Source of the DNA: CAWATZ01 sp963784995
GTDB taxonomy: Bacteria > Planctomycetota > Planctomycetia > Gemmatales > Gemmataceae
Direction of reading: 5' to 3'
Assembly (NCBI GenBank): GCA_963784995.1
Contig: CAWATZ010000003.1
Span: 744,001-808,000, forward strand
DNA length: 64,000 nucleotides
Shown here: positions 36,708 through 46,628 of the stretch, piece by piece
Layout of the letters: every line of letters begins with the position of its first letter
Numbering within the stretch: position 1 is the stretch's first letter
Translations under genes and position numbers: made by a program
Notes under the pieces: model-generated
The model's input: only the letters and a program-made list of their open reading frames with translations
Told to the model about the DNA's origin: nothing
Databases searched by the model: none

Positions 36708-37976
36708 TCAATGGACGGGAATGCCTGCCCCAGCAGCGGAGAGGAGCCGCGGGGCCAATCGCCTGTCGAAGCGGACAAGCCGCTTCGCGTGTCTGGCAAG
36801 TAACCGTTCGTAAACCTCCGCGATCCGATGAACCATTGTTTCGGCGCGGAAGTCGGGATCGACCCGCTTCCGGCCCGCTTCACCCATCTGCTGCCGCAGT
36901 TCCGGGTCCGCCAGCAACGCGGCGACGGCCTCGGTGAGTCCCCGGTTGTCGCCGGGCTGTACCAGGTAGCCGGTCTTGCCGGGAATGACCACCTCGGGAG
37001 CGCCGTCGATGTCGAACGAGACACAGGGTTTGCCCATGGCCAGGGCCTGCGGCAGCACCCGGGCCAGCCCTTCGCGCAGCGAGGTATGCACGACCAGGTC
37101 CATCGCCGAGATCATCTCGGGGATGCGCTCCCGCGGCACCAGGCCGGCAAAGACAAAGTTGCCGAGGATGCCGGCCTGGCGGGCTCGCTCGCGCAGGTGT
37201 TCCTGCAAGATGCCGTCGCCCACCAGCAGGAAGCGAACCTCCGGACAGCGCCGCACAATCTCCGGAGCGGCGTCGAGCAGCTCATCGTGTCCCTTGAGCG
37301 GGAACAGCCGGGCGATCTTCCCGACCACGGGGGCATCCAGAGGAATGCCCAGCTCGTGCCGGACCCTGGCCCCATCGTGCGCAGCCTGGAGGAACCAGTC
37401 CAGCTCCATGCCGCTGTAGATCGTCGTGAAGCGATCGGGCCGGGCTATGCCCGCGGCGATGGCCTTCTGGCTGATGACGTCCGACACGCTGATAAAGTGG
37501 TGGGTCAGCGGGGCGCAGATCTTCTTGACCGTGCGCCAGAGACGATTGACGTACCAGGGCTGATAGTCGTGAAAGACCAGGCTGTGCAGTGTGTGGACCA
37601 CCAGCGGCGTCCCCGCCAGCCAGGCAGCGACCCGGCCGAGGACGCCGGCCTTGGACGAATGCGTGTGGACAATGTGGTAGCGCCCACGCCGGATCAGCGA
37701 GTACAGCTTCCACAGAGCGACCACGTCGGCACGCGGATCGACGTTCCGGCACAGCTCGGGGACAACGATCAGCCGGGTCGTCTGCCGGGCCCGGCTGAGC
37801 AACTCGCCCTCTGGCCCGTTGTCCACGCCGCTGCACAGGGTGACCTCGTAGCCCGGCAGCCGATCCAGCCCCTCGACGGATAGCAGGGTGTTCTCCTGCG
37901 CTCCGCCCACGATCATCCGGGTGATGACGTGCAGGACGCGGATGCGGTCGCCGCTGAAGCTCGGGACGATGTTCAA
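36708..37976 (-). CDS. GT4-type glycosyltransferase
   Basis: A TTG at 37976, with GGAG six bases before it, gives 422 residues. Landmarks: RVLHVITRMIVGGAQENTLL, HIVHTHSSKAGVLGRVAAWL, VSDVISQKAIAAGIA, YSGMELDWFLQ, VVGKIARLFPLKGHDELLDA, VVHTSLREGLARVLPQALAM and PCVSFDIDGAPEVVIPGKTG. GT4 enzymes of this shape extend lipid-linked glycans in the cytoplasm. Open frame continues upstream through a palindrome, but only the TTG has a good ribosome-binding site. Acceptor unknown. Confidence 0.85.
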   Translation of the reverse strand: MNIVPSFSGDRIRVLHVITRMIVGGAQENTLLSVEGLDRLPGYEVTLCSGVDNGPEGELLSRARQTTRLIVVPELCRNVDPRADVVALWKLYSLIRRGRYHIVHTHSSKAGVLGRVAAWLAGTPLVVHTLHSLVFHDYQPWYVNRLWRTVKKICAPLTHHFISVSDVISQKAIAAGIARPDRFTTIYSGMELDWFLQAAHDGARVRHELGIPLDAPVVGKIARLFPLKGHDELLDAAPEIVRRCPEVRFLLVGDGILQEHLRERARQAGILGNFVFAGLVPRERIPEMISAMDLVVHTSLREGLARVLPQALAMGKPCVSFDIDGAPEVVIPGKTGYLVQPGDNRGLTEAVAALLADPELRQQMGEAGRKRVDPDFRAETMVHRIAEVYERLLARHAKRLVRFDRRLAPRLLSAAGAGIPVH

Positions 37977-37992
37977 GGAAGCTCCGTCGCTT

Positions 37993-38132
37993 TCTCCCCT
38001 CTCCCCTTGTGGAAGAGAGGTTGGGTGTGTGGCCTTTTGATTTATCGTTTCGCGCTCACCTGGCCCAGCGCGAAACGATAAATCGAAGAAACCCCTCACC
38101 TCCAACCCCTCTCCCACAAGGGGAGAGGGGAG
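37993..38132. repeat. Nested palindrome, family H
   Basis: Inner arms tttatcgtttcgcgct and agcgcgaaacgataaat surround a 10-base centre; outer arms of the ctcccctctccccttgtgg type flank them. The whole fills the gap between the GT4 start and the methyltransferase stop. Confidence 0.85.
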
Positions 38133-38780
38133 TTATTTGTGGACAACCACCAGGTAATCGCGATCCAGAACGATCCAGTCGAAGCGAACCACGCCGGCCT
38201 GCTTCAGGATCTCCTTGACCCGTGCTTCCGTGTACAGATAGAGCGGGCAGCCCTTCAGCCAGAAGCGCACCCGGCGAAACGGCACGCGCCATTCCCACGC
38301 CTTGGGGAAGCTCAGCACGCTCAGGGTCGTCATCTCGCGCATTCGGCGGACGATCGGGACGGGGTCAGCGACGTAATCGAAGAACCCCAGCGCCGTGCCG
38401 GCGTCGAACTGCTCCGGCGGAGCGTCGTCGGGAAACGCCCCGGTCAGGAACGCACAGCGGTCGGCGACGCCGTGCTGCTGGGCCAGCTTGCCGGCCAGCT
38501 CGATCATCCGCGGGGCGAAGTCGATGCCCAGCACCCGGGCCGCTCCACGCTGGGCGAAGGCCACACAGAAGCGACCGGAACCACAGCCGACGTCCAGGAC
38601 CTTCTTGCCGGCCAGCGGCTCGAGCAGTTGCACCGTCAGCTCCAGCCGGCGACGGACGACCCCACGCCAGACCCGGTCGACCCAGCGGGAGAACGGTCCC
38701 TTGTTGGCGTCCTCGTAAATGGCGTCGAACCGAGTGGCGTCGGCGTCGAAGTGGCTGCGGACTTTCTGGTCAACGGACAC
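38133..38780 (-). CDS. Class I SAM-dependent methyltransferase
   Basis: GTG 38780, with GGGAGG six bases upstream, gives 215 residues and overlaps the end of the deacetylase gene by 11 bases. Motifs: KKVLDVGCGSGRFCVAFAQR, GIDFAPRMIELAGKL, CAFLTGAFPDDAPPEQFDAG and LSFPKAWEWRVP. Near-identical organisation (SAM-methyltransferase followed by GT4) is frequent in exopolysaccharide loci with XrtA-like genes, though no exosortase is in this window. Acceptor unknown. Confidence 0.8.
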   Translation of the reverse strand: MSVDQKVRSHFDADATRFDAIYEDANKGPFSRWVDRVWRGVVRRRLELTVQLLEPLAGKKVLDVGCGSGRFCVAFAQRGAARVLGIDFAPRMIELAGKLAQQHGVADRCAFLTGAFPDDAPPEQFDAGTALGFFDYVADPVPIVRRMREMTTLSVLSFPKAWEWRVPFRRVRFWLKGCPLYLYTEARVKEILKQAGVVRFDWIVLDRDYLVVVHK

Positions 38781-39607
38781 CAAGCACCTCCCGCATCGGG
38801 GCAAAGGTGAAGTCCGCCAGCAGCCGGCGCAAACGCCGCTGGGTACTGCCCAGGTTGAAGTAATGCGTCAAGGCGATTCGCCGCGGCAGCGGAATCCGCG
38901 GATGCTCCGGGTCGATCTCCCAGGGATGGAGATAGAACACCGCCGGCCGGCCCTGCCGATTGATGGAGCGAAACGCATGTCGCGTCAGCAGATACGGATA
39001 GATCCGGAAGTAGGCCCCGCCGGCCACCGGCACGTTGCGGCCCAGCAAGCGGTACGTCGTGACCGGAAACTCCAGCAGGGTCGTGTCCCTCAGCGGAATC
39101 TCGTAGGGCCAGCGCGGGGCGTCCGGGATGCCATAGCGGTAGTTCACCACGGGAAAGATGCTCGAATCGTAGCGAATGCCGCACTCGGCCAGGATGTCCA
39201 GGGCCCAGAGCGACTCCTTGGTGATCGAGAAAAACGGCGCCCGATGGCCCAGGACCGCCGTGCCGGTCACGTCCTCGACCAGCCCGATGGAGCGCCGCAA
39301 TTCCTCCCGAAAAGCGTCCCGCGATAGCCGATAGATCAGCGTGTGCGAGTACCCATGCGTCCCCACCTCGTGACCTGCCGCCGCGATCTCTCCTACCAGA
39401 CCGGGATGCTTCTCGGCAACCGCGCCCAGCACGAAAAAGGTCGCCCGCACTCCCGCCTCGGCCAGGACCTCCAGCAGCCGCCGGCCGGAGGCGCTCGATG
39501 CGATCTTCGTAGCCGCCCCAGCCGTCCATTGGGATTTCGAGGCCCTGATACCAGTCCTCGAAATCGATGGTCAGTGCGTTGGTGACCTGGCGGTCAGGCT
39601 TGAACAA
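38770..39607 (-). CDS. Polysaccharide deacetylase, exosortase-locus type, frameshifted
   Basis: A TTG at 39607 overlaps the previous stop and opens FKPDRQVTNALTIDFEDWYQ, the start typical for the PEP-CTERM/XrtA-associated deacetylases. After YEDRIER a surplus C near 39487-39492 shifts the frame; then RATFFVLGAVAEKHPGLVGE, GTHGYSHTLIYRLSRDAF, GHRAPFFSITKESLWALDIL and VFYLHPWEIDPEHPRI follow. The restored enzyme has about 279 residues and all CE4 landmarks: an acidic motif-1 residue, the His pair and the late His. It would N-deacetylate the growing glycan. Confidence 0.8.
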
Positions 39608-40937
39608 TTCGCTCCCGCCATTTCTTCACGTTGCGGGTTGCGTTCCGGGTATCGACCACCAGGAGGGCATGTTCGACGATGAAGTTCCAGTCATACGCCG
39701 AGTGGTCGGTCACGATCAGCACGCAATCCTGAGCTTGCAGGTAGGCCGGGGTCAGAGACTGACTCACCAGGTCGAGGTACGCATGGTTGCGCACCCGCGG
39801 CAAGCGTGGAATGTGCATGTCGTTGTAGGAGACGTCCGCCCCTTTCTTCAGGAGCAGTTCCATCAGCTCAAAGCCGGGCGACTCGCGTGGGTCATCGACG
39901 TCCTTCTTGTACGCCATGCCCAGCACGGCGATCTTGCTCCCCTTGACGGCCTTGCCCCGATCGTTGAGGGCATCGGCCACCTTGCTGATGACGAACTGGG
40001 GCATGGCGGTGTTCACCTCGCCGGCCAGCTCGATGAAGCGTGTCGTCAGACCGTAGCGGCGGGCAACCCAGGTAAGATAGAACGGATCGATGGGGATGCA
40101 GTGACCGCCCAGGCCCGGACCCGGATAGAACGCCTGGAAGCCGAACGGCTTGGTCTTCGCCGCCTCGATCACCTCCCAGACGTCAATGCCCATCCGGTCG
40201 TACAGCACCTTCAGCTCGTTGACCAGAGCGATGTTGACGGCGCGGTAGGTGTTTTCCAGGATCTTGCAGGCCTCGGCCACCTCGGGGCTGGAAACCGGCA
40301 CGACCCGGCTCATGACCTGACCATAGAGAGCGACCGCCAGCTCCTGGCTGGTCGGGTCGAGGCCGCCGACCACCTTGGGAATGGTGGGGGCGCTGAACTG
40401 GGGGTTGCCGGGGTCCTCGCGTTCCGGGCTGAAGGCGAGGAAGAAGTCCTTGCCGGCCTTGAGGCCGCCGCGCTCCAGGATCGGCTGAACCACCTGGCGC
40501 GTGGTGCCCGGATAGGTGGTGCTTTCCAGCACCACCAGCTGGCCCGGACGCAGCGCCCGGGCAACGGCCTCCGCCGACTGCACGATGTATTGCAGGTCGG
40601 GCTCGCGGGCCTCGGAGAGCGGGGTCGGCACGCAGATGAGGATGGCGTCCGGCTCCGCCAGACGCTCGAAGCGGTCCGTGGCGTCAAAGCCCGCTTGCCG
40701 CATGCTCTTGACCACGGCATTGGCAATGTGGCCGATGTAACTCTCCCCACGGGCCAGCCGGGCCACCTTGCTCGAATCGACGTCGAAACCCAGGACCGGG
40801 AAGCCCCGCTCGGCGAAACAGCGCGCCAGCGGTAACCCCACGTAACCCAGGCCGATGACAGCGACCTTGGCCTGCTGTTGTCGAATGCGATCGATCAGAA
40901 GCACGGGAGGCTCCCGAAAGCCTTGAAGGATGGGCAT
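39594..40937 (-). CDS. UDP-sugar 6-dehydrogenase (UDP-glucose/UDP-ManNAc dehydrogenase family)
   Basis: The 447-residue protein has the N-terminal NAD site VAVIGLGYVGLPLARCFAER, then ILICVPTPL, VVLESTTYPGTT, FSPEREDPGN, the linker VNELKVLYDRMGIDVWEVIE, and the catalytic GPGLGGHCIPIDP with its Cys. The C-terminal domain has LGMAYKKDVDDPRESPGFEL. All residues expected for two-step oxidation of a UDP-sugar to its uronate are present. It is closest to the UDP-N-acetyl-mannosamine/glucosamine group by GHCIPIDPFYL. ATG 40937 chosen; further open frame upstream lacks support. Confidence 0.9.
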   Translation of the reverse strand: MPILQGFREPPVLLIDRIRQQQAKVAVIGLGYVGLPLARCFAERGFPVLGFDVDSSKVARLARGESYIGHIANAVVKSMRQAGFDATDRFERLAEPDAILICVPTPLSEAREPDLQYIVQSAEAVARALRPGQLVVLESTTYPGTTRQVVQPILERGGLKAGKDFFLAFSPEREDPGNPQFSAPTIPKVVGGLDPTSQELAVALYGQVMSRVVPVSSPEVAEACKILENTYRAVNIALVNELKVLYDRMGIDVWEVIEAAKTKPFGFQAFYPGPGLGGHCIPIDPFYLTWVARRYGLTTRFIELAGEVNTAMPQFVISKVADALNDRGKAVKGSKIAVLGMAYKKDVDDPRESPGFELMELLLKKGADVSYNDMHIPRLPRVRNHAYLDLVSQSLTPAYLQAQDCVLIVTDHSAYDWNFIVEHALLVVDTRNATRNVKKWRERIVQA

Positions 40938-40968
40938 CCTGGGCCGTTCACAACCCTGAGACAAATTC

Positions 40969-41031
40969 CACAAGCCCGGAGCGCAAGCGCGGGGACCGGC
41001 TTGTCCCGGCGCTGGCCCTTCGGGCTTGTGG
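40969..41031. repeat. Imperfect palindrome, family F, second copy
   Basis: ccacaagcccggagcgc and gcgctggcccttcgggcttgtgg form the arms, with a GC-rich inner stem. It separates the end of the 37-kb minus-strand block's first gene from a plus-strand gene. Confidence 0.8.
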
Positions 41032-41195
41032 AGCCTGTCCTGCGAATCTCGACGCAGCCAACACGTCCGGAAGAATCGTCAAAGTTTGCCGGCCTTGCCG
41101 GTCGATAATCCGTTTGTTGATCATTGCGGAATGGCCGAGCCGGGGAACGCGATTGCTTCCGTTCCTGGACCGACCAGCCGTTGGAGACTTTTCCC

Positions 41196-41849
41196 ATGAG
41201 CCGGAAGCTCGTCCCGTTGCTGCTGGCCTTGAGCCTGGCCAACGGCAGTTGCTGCTACACCGGCAACCCCAATGGTGGCTGGGACCTGTACACCCTCGCC
41301 ATTCGCAACCTGAGTTCGGAACCGCCGCGAGGCCACGACTGGATGTCCATCAACTTCAAGATCAAGGGCTGGGCCGGCAAGGCCTGGAGGGAAACCGTGA
41401 AGGACTCTCCGGACCAGCACTATTCGGCCGACTACGAAAAGGGGTTCAAAGAGGGTTTCCGGGACTACGTCGAGTTTGGCGGCTGTGGCGAGCCGCCGGC
41501 CGTGCCCACGCTCTGTTACCGGAGCGCCATTTTCCGCACTCCGGCAGGCCAGCAAGCCATTCAGGATTGGTACGATGGCTTCCGCCACGGCTCTCACGTT
41601 GCCATGGAAAGCGGTCTGCGCGAGACGATCCTGGTGCCGCTGGCCTGTGGGATTCCGCCCACGCCGGCTTCCCAGGCGAGCAAGCAGCCCGGAACGCAGT
41701 CCGGAAGCTCTTCCGGGATGCCGCCACCCGGAGGCTATCCCTCAGCCTATCCCGGAGGCTCTCCGGCAACTCCTGGGATTTCGCCCACGCCGGGTGGTTT
41801 CCTGCCCGGGATGCTGCCCGGAGGCTCTCCGGGAACTCCTGGTTCCTGA
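41196..41849 (+). CDS. Putative lipoprotein ahead of the Wza gene
   Basis: The 217-residue product has an N-terminal helix LVPLLLALSLANGSC followed by Cys-Cys, possibly a loose lipobox. Residues 30-150 contain DWMSINFKIKGWAGKAWRET, DYEKGFKEGFRDYVEFGGCG and QQAIQDWYDGFRHGSHVAME, with repeated GF-R/DGF text. The tail is Gly/Pro/Ser-rich (GGSPATPGIS, GGSPGTPGS) and probably unstructured. I do not recognise the family; a gene of this type beside Wza suggests an outer-membrane accessory. ATG at 41196. Confidence 0.6.
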   Translation: MSRKLVPLLLALSLANGSCCYTGNPNGGWDLYTLAIRNLSSEPPRGHDWMSINFKIKGWAGKAWRETVKDSPDQHYSADYEKGFKEGFRDYVEFGGCGEPPAVPTLCYRSAIFRTPAGQQAIQDWYDGFRHGSHVAMESGLRETILVPLACGIPPTPASQASKQPGTQSGSSSGMPPPGGYPSAYPGGSPATPGISPTPGGFLPGMLPGGSPGTPGS

Positions 41850-41949
41850 CGTGGTCAGCTGTTTTTCCTCCCCTCTCCCCGGAGGAGAGGGAGCAAGGCG
41901 GACATGGCCGGGCAAAGCCCGGCCGGCTGTTCAAGGATGAGGTAACGCC

Positions 41950-43379
41950 ATGTCCGATCCGTCGCCGCGAGCACAGGTCGTCGGTCCACCGGCGAGGCGG
42001 TGGCTGCGTTTGGCTCTGGGCCTGATCGTCCTGCCGCACTTGCTGGCCGGCTGCGCGGCCATCACCAATCCCGTGGCTGATGGCATCCCGGTTCGCTTCT
42101 TGCCGCCCGAGGCCTTCGGGGAGAGCAAGGACAATTTCAAACAGGTTCCGGAAGCCTATCTGCGCCAGCCGCCCCCCGAGATTTATCGCCTGGCCAAGGG
42201 CGACGTGCTGGGACTTTGGGTCCCGGGGATTGCTGGTCTGGGACCGGTGGGAGTGGAGGCGGGGGCGATCCCTCAGGGGGCGACACCTCCCGTTCGCTTT
42301 TCCGAGCAGGGCCACGTCCCTCCCTCCATAGGTTTCCCGTACCCCGTTCGCGAAGACGGGACCCTCTCGCTACCGGAGATCGAACCGCTCAAGGTGTCCG
42401 GCATGAGCATCGAGGAAGTCCAGGCGGCGATCCTCAAAGCGTACACCGTCACCAAAAAAATCTTGAAGCCAGAAAAGGCGAGCGTCATCGTGACCTTGCA
42501 GCAGCCGCGGCGCTATCACGTCCTGGTCATGCGGGAAGATTCCGGCTCCTCGACCATCGGGTCCTCGGGCGGTTTCGGCGGCTTGAACGTTGGCACCTTC
42601 TTCTCCGAAACGCGGAAAAGCACCGGCACGAGCCTGGATCTGCCGGCCTACGAAAACGATGTCCTCAATGCCCTGGCGCGGAGCGGCGGTCTGCCCGGCT
42701 GGGATGCCGAGGACGACGTCATCATTCAGCGGGGCAGCGCCCCTCGGGTCAAGGCCAGGGGCAGGGCGCTTGCCCTCCGGGAACTCTACCGGGGGCGGAC
42801 GGGCATGCAGCGGGCGCCACAACCGGGGATGGCAAGCAGGGACCGCAAGTGATTCGGATTCCCCTGCGCCTGCGGATCGGCGAAAAGCCCAACATCTCCC
42901 CCTCCGACGTGATCCTGCAAGACGGCGACATCGTCAACGTCCGCATCCGCCACGGCGAGTTCTTCTACACGGGTGGTTTGCTGCCTGCCCGTCTGTTCCC
43001 CTTGCCCAAAAACCGGGACCTGGACATCGTGGAAGCCCTGACACTCATTGGCGCTCCGATCATCAATGGCGGCATCGGCTTCAACAACTTGACGGGAAGC
43101 ATCTCCGCCTCGGGACTTGGCAGTGCCTCGCCAAGCCTGATCACGGTCCTGCGGCGCACCGCGTGCGGGACTCAGATTCCGATCCGCGTCAGCCTGAACC
43201 AGGCCTTTCGCGATCCTCGGGAACGCATCCTGATCATGCCGGGCGACGTGATTATCCTCCAGGCGACCATGCTGGAAGCCGTCTCCAACTACGTCAGCAC
43301 CATCTGGCGCTTCAACTTCATCGGCACCACCGTCAGGCAAACCGACCTGACCGGCACCTCGACCATGAACGTGCCGTGA
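41950..43379 (+). CDS. wza: Polysaccharide export outer-membrane protein (Wza-like), frameshifted
   Basis: ATG 41950 gives a lipoprotein signal ending LLAGCAAITNP. Then the Poly_export domain with IYRLAKGDVLGLWVPGIAG, YPVREDGTLSLPEIEPLKV, and SIEEVQAAILKAYTV, followed by SLBB-like RRYHVLVMRE and LPAYENDVLNALARSGGLPG. Between about 42,750 and 42,850 the match moves to another frame: RIGEKPNISPSDVILQDGDI, REFFYTG-like GEFFYTGGLLPARLF and RILIMPGDVIILQATMLEAV. One missing base is enough. It would form the outer-membrane pore for the polymer. SD gagg is nine bases upstream of the ATG. Confidence 0.85.
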
Positions 43380-43393
43380 GTCGTTTGAGAAGC

Positions 43394-43472
43394 ACCCCTC
43401 CCCAAAGTAGCCGGCACACTCCGGGTGCCGAACCTCGGCACACGGAGTGTGCCGGCTACTTTGGGGAGGGGT
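43394..43472. repeat. Palindrome, family I
   Basis: Arms on acccctccccaaagtagccg (about 30 bases each) surround a middle with its own small pairing (ggtgccgaac, ctcggcac). It lies between the convergent Wza and phosphatase genes, the position of a two-way terminator. Confidence 0.9.
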
Positions 43473-43478
43473 TGCGGT

Positions 43479-44255
43479 TCACCAAAGCCGGGGGACCCAC
43501 CAGGCTCGTTTCGGCTGTGGCGGCGCCATCCGCAGGGGCAGCCCCTGAAGCACGGCCAGGCCGTTGCTGCTGCAAATCCGATCGGCCAGCCCGATTCCTG
43601 CCCAGCGCCGGATCTTCTTGTAGGCATCGGCCAGGCGGGGTGGCCGGCGCGTCGGCGAGTGGCCGTCCGAGCCGATCAGGTGAACGCAGCCGCGTTGGAA
43701 CCAGCTTTTCAGGGCCCGTTCATCCTCGGCGCTTCGCGGCCGGGTCACGCTCCCCGCGGAGACCTGGACCAGGCAGCCCCCCTCGATCATCTCCTCGATG
43801 CGTCCGGGGTCGTGGAGAAACTCCGCGTGCCGTTCCGGATGAGCCAGGATGATTCCCAGACCAATCCGCTGGAAGCGGCTGGCCAGGTGCCGCAGGTCCA
43901 GAAAGGTCCCGTGCGGCATCTCCACCAGCACGTAGCGGCCGCGGTCCGCGACACTCAGCAGCTCGCCCTTGATCCAGCCTTGCTCGATTTCCGGATAGGC
44001 CATGACCTCGGCCGAAGGAAAAACCGTCAGGGGAAGGTCCAGCAGCTGCAGCGCCGCGGCCAGTTGGGTCACCGCCGAGCGGATGCGCTGGGGAGTGACC
44101 TGGTTCCAGGTCTCGTTCTGGTGGGCCGTGGCCGCGATCATTTGCGTCCCCTCGGCGTAAGCCAGCCGGCACATCGCCAGGGCTTCCTCCGGGGTCTGCG
44201 GGCCATCGTCAAGTCCGGCCAGCAGATGACAGTGGACGTCAACCAGGATCGGCAT
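43479..44255 (-). CDS. CpsB/YwqE-type PHP tyrosine-protein phosphatase
   Basis: The 258-residue PHP-domain protein has VDVHCHLLAGLDDGPQTPEE at the N-terminus, IAATAHQNETWNQV, LVEMPHGTFL, ILAHPERHAEFL and HLIGSDGHSP, the metal-binding residues of the family. These enzymes remove phosphate from the tyrosine-rich tail of the Wzc-like kinase; that kinase gene lies just upstream. ATG at 44255, 53 bases after the kinase stop. It works in the cytoplasm. Confidence 0.85.
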   Translation of the reverse strand: MPILVDVHCHLLAGLDDGPQTPEEALAMCRLAYAEGTQMIAATAHQNETWNQVTPQRIRSAVTQLAAALQLLDLPLTVFPSAEVMAYPEIEQGWIKGELLSVADRGRYVLVEMPHGTFLDLRHLASRFQRIGLGIILAHPERHAEFLHDPGRIEEMIEGGCLVQVSAGSVTRPRSAEDERALKSWFQRGCVHLIGSDGHSPTRRPPRLADAYKKIRRWAGIGLADRICSSNGLAVLQGLPLRMAPPQPKRAWWVPRLW

Positions 44256-44308
44256 GATGCAGTGGCTCGAGGGCGCTGCCTGGGAAGAGCGTTCTCACTC
44301 CGCTCCTG

Positions 44309-46628
44309 TCACAGCTTGGTAACGTCCGGGTCGGTCTTCTTGGGAGGCTCGGACGAAATGGGCGAGGGCTCCGATTTCTTCGCCTGAATCACCACGTCCT
44401 CGTCCTCGTCGCTGCGGTAGTTGTGCCCGTAATGATCGTAGGCATAGTACCGGTAGCCGTAGCCGGAGCCATTGCCATCCCGGCCAATGCCGTTGACCAC
44501 CACCCCGAGCAAGTTGACGCCGATGTTGCCGATGAGTTCCTTGGCACGCTCGGCGCTGGGCCGGCCATTCTTGCTCACGCGGATGGTCAGCAGCACCCCG
44601 TCCACGTGCCCGGCGACCACGCAGGGATCGGTGACCGCCAGCAGCGGCGGCGTGTCCACCAGGATGAAATCGTAGTCACGGCGCAGCTCGCTCAGCACCT
44701 GCTCGAATTCGGCCGAGGTGAGCAGCTCGGCCGGGTTGGACGGCCGGGTGCCGCACGGCAACAGATCCAGACCGGGAATCAGGGTCGGCTTGATGGCCTT
44801 GACCAGCGGCGTCTCGCCCGCCAGGACCGCCGTCAGGCCGGACGAGCCGGAGGGCAGACCGAACAGACTGTGAATCCGCGGCCGGCGGAGGTCGGCATCG
44901 ACGACGATGACCCGTTTACCCGACTGGGCAATGGCAATCGCCAGGTTGCTGATCAGGGTCGTCTTGCCGTCGCCCATGTTCGGACTGGTGATCTGGATGA
45001 CCCGATGTCCTTCCCCGCGGGTCCCGAAGTAGAGGGCCGTTCGCAGACTGCGATACGCTTCCGCTTCCAGGGACGAGGGGTGGTGGTAGACACACAAGGC
45101 CGGATGGCAGCTGTCCTCGGCATGGCCGTCGCCGTTCGCCGAGTGCATCTTCTCCGACCGCGGCAGGAAGGGGATGTGTCCCAGGATGGCCAGGCCCAGA
45201 CTGCGGCGGATTTCCTCCGGGGTGCGGAAACTCCGGTCCGTGGCGTCAGCCAGGTAAGCCAGCCCCGCTCCTCCGATCAGCCCCATGAACACACAGATCA
45301 TCAGGGTCCGGAACAGCCCGGCCGCGATCCGGGACCCCGGCCCCGCCGAAGCGATCACCCGCGCGTCATAGCCGCCAAAATCCCGCATCAGGCTCAGCTT
45401 ATCCAGCTGCTCGAACAGCTGTTCAACGTACCGCTCGGTCTTGGCGATCTCCTTCAGGTAGTGGTTTTCTTTCTCCTGGTTCTGATAGGACGCCTTGGCT
45501 TCCTCGACCTCGGTCCGGGACAGATCCGTCATGGCCCGCAGCGAGACCTCGATCTGGACCAGCTCCTGGCGGACGGTTCGGAGATACCGCTCGACCGTCT
45601 CTTCCTTGTTGGCGGCGTTGTTTTGCTGGATCTCCTCAGCAATCTTGTTTCCCCCCAGCAGCACCCGGGCCCGCTCCATGCGGGCGCGAACGGCACGCAC
45701 CTTGGGGTGGTCCTCGCCGTACTGTTGCAGCAAGTCGCGCTCGTCCAGGTCGAGAAGAATCAGCTGCTCTTCCAGCAGGCTCCGCGGATCTTTCCTGACG
45801 CTGGTGTCCTTCGCCAGGAGGTCGCTGGGAAGAGGCAAGAGGGCGATGGGCTCGCCCTTCTTCCGGGCCGTCTCCACGTGCTGCAAGCGCGATTCCAGTT
45901 CTGCCTTGCGGATCTGCAAGGTGGCTTTCTTGTTCTCGATTTCAAACACGATCGCCTGATGCACGTTGAGTCCATCCTTGCCCCGGACCAGAAACGGGCT
46001 CTTCGCCTTGAAGTCTTCGTATTCCTGTTTCTTCTTCCGCAGTTCATTTTCCAGCAAGCCGGTGACTTTCTTGACGCTCTCTTCGGTGTCGTTGCTGAAG
46101 GTGCGGTATGCCTTGGCCAAAAAAACCAAGTAACTGTCAATGACGGCATTGAGGATCGTCCCGGTTTCCTCGGGATGGGGCCCCTGGAAGGTCAGATCGA
46201 TGATGGTCCGGTTGCCGCTCGCATCCCGGCTCACACTCAGCCCGGCGTTGATCACGTAGACCGGATTGCCTTCGCCCTGGAACGTTTTCAGTTTGCCCAG
46301 GTCGCCTTTCTTGATCGCCTCGTCCAGGATCGCAGGGCTTTTCAGGATGGCGATGTGCGTCGAGACGTAATCTTCCAGGTACGACTGGGTCACGTCGCTC
46401 GAGACGCCCGGCACCATGTCCGTTCGTTTCTTGATCACCAGCACCTGGGCTGAAGAGCGGTAGGTGGGCTGGGCGCGGGCGTAAACGAGTGCGCCCAGCA
46501 CCAGGCCGACCACGAGGCCGAGCACCACCAGCCATTTGCGTTGCCAGAGGACTGCGCAGCAGATTGCCCGGCACGGCAGCAGCGGACGCTTCCGCGCGGA
46601 GCGGGGACTGATCGACGGGGCTATGCAT
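44309..46628 (-). CDS. wzc: Polysaccharide chain-length/tyrosine autokinase (Wzc-like), N-terminus frameshifted
   Basis: Two helices (WLVVLGLVVGLVLGALVYA near the start and TLMICVFMGLIGGAGLAYLA near residue 430) bracket a long periplasmic coiled-coil region, as in Wzz domains. The BY-kinase part has Walker A SPNMGDGKTT, Walker A' RVIVVDADLRRPRIHSLFG, and Walker B DFILVDTPP. The C-terminus has a tyrosine cluster YGYRYYAYDHYGHNY. The best start ATG (46628) is in another frame from the kinase; a shift near 46555 joins them (NLL then AVLWQRKWLVV). Otherwise a GTG at 46528 inside the first helix would be the start. Confidence 0.85.
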
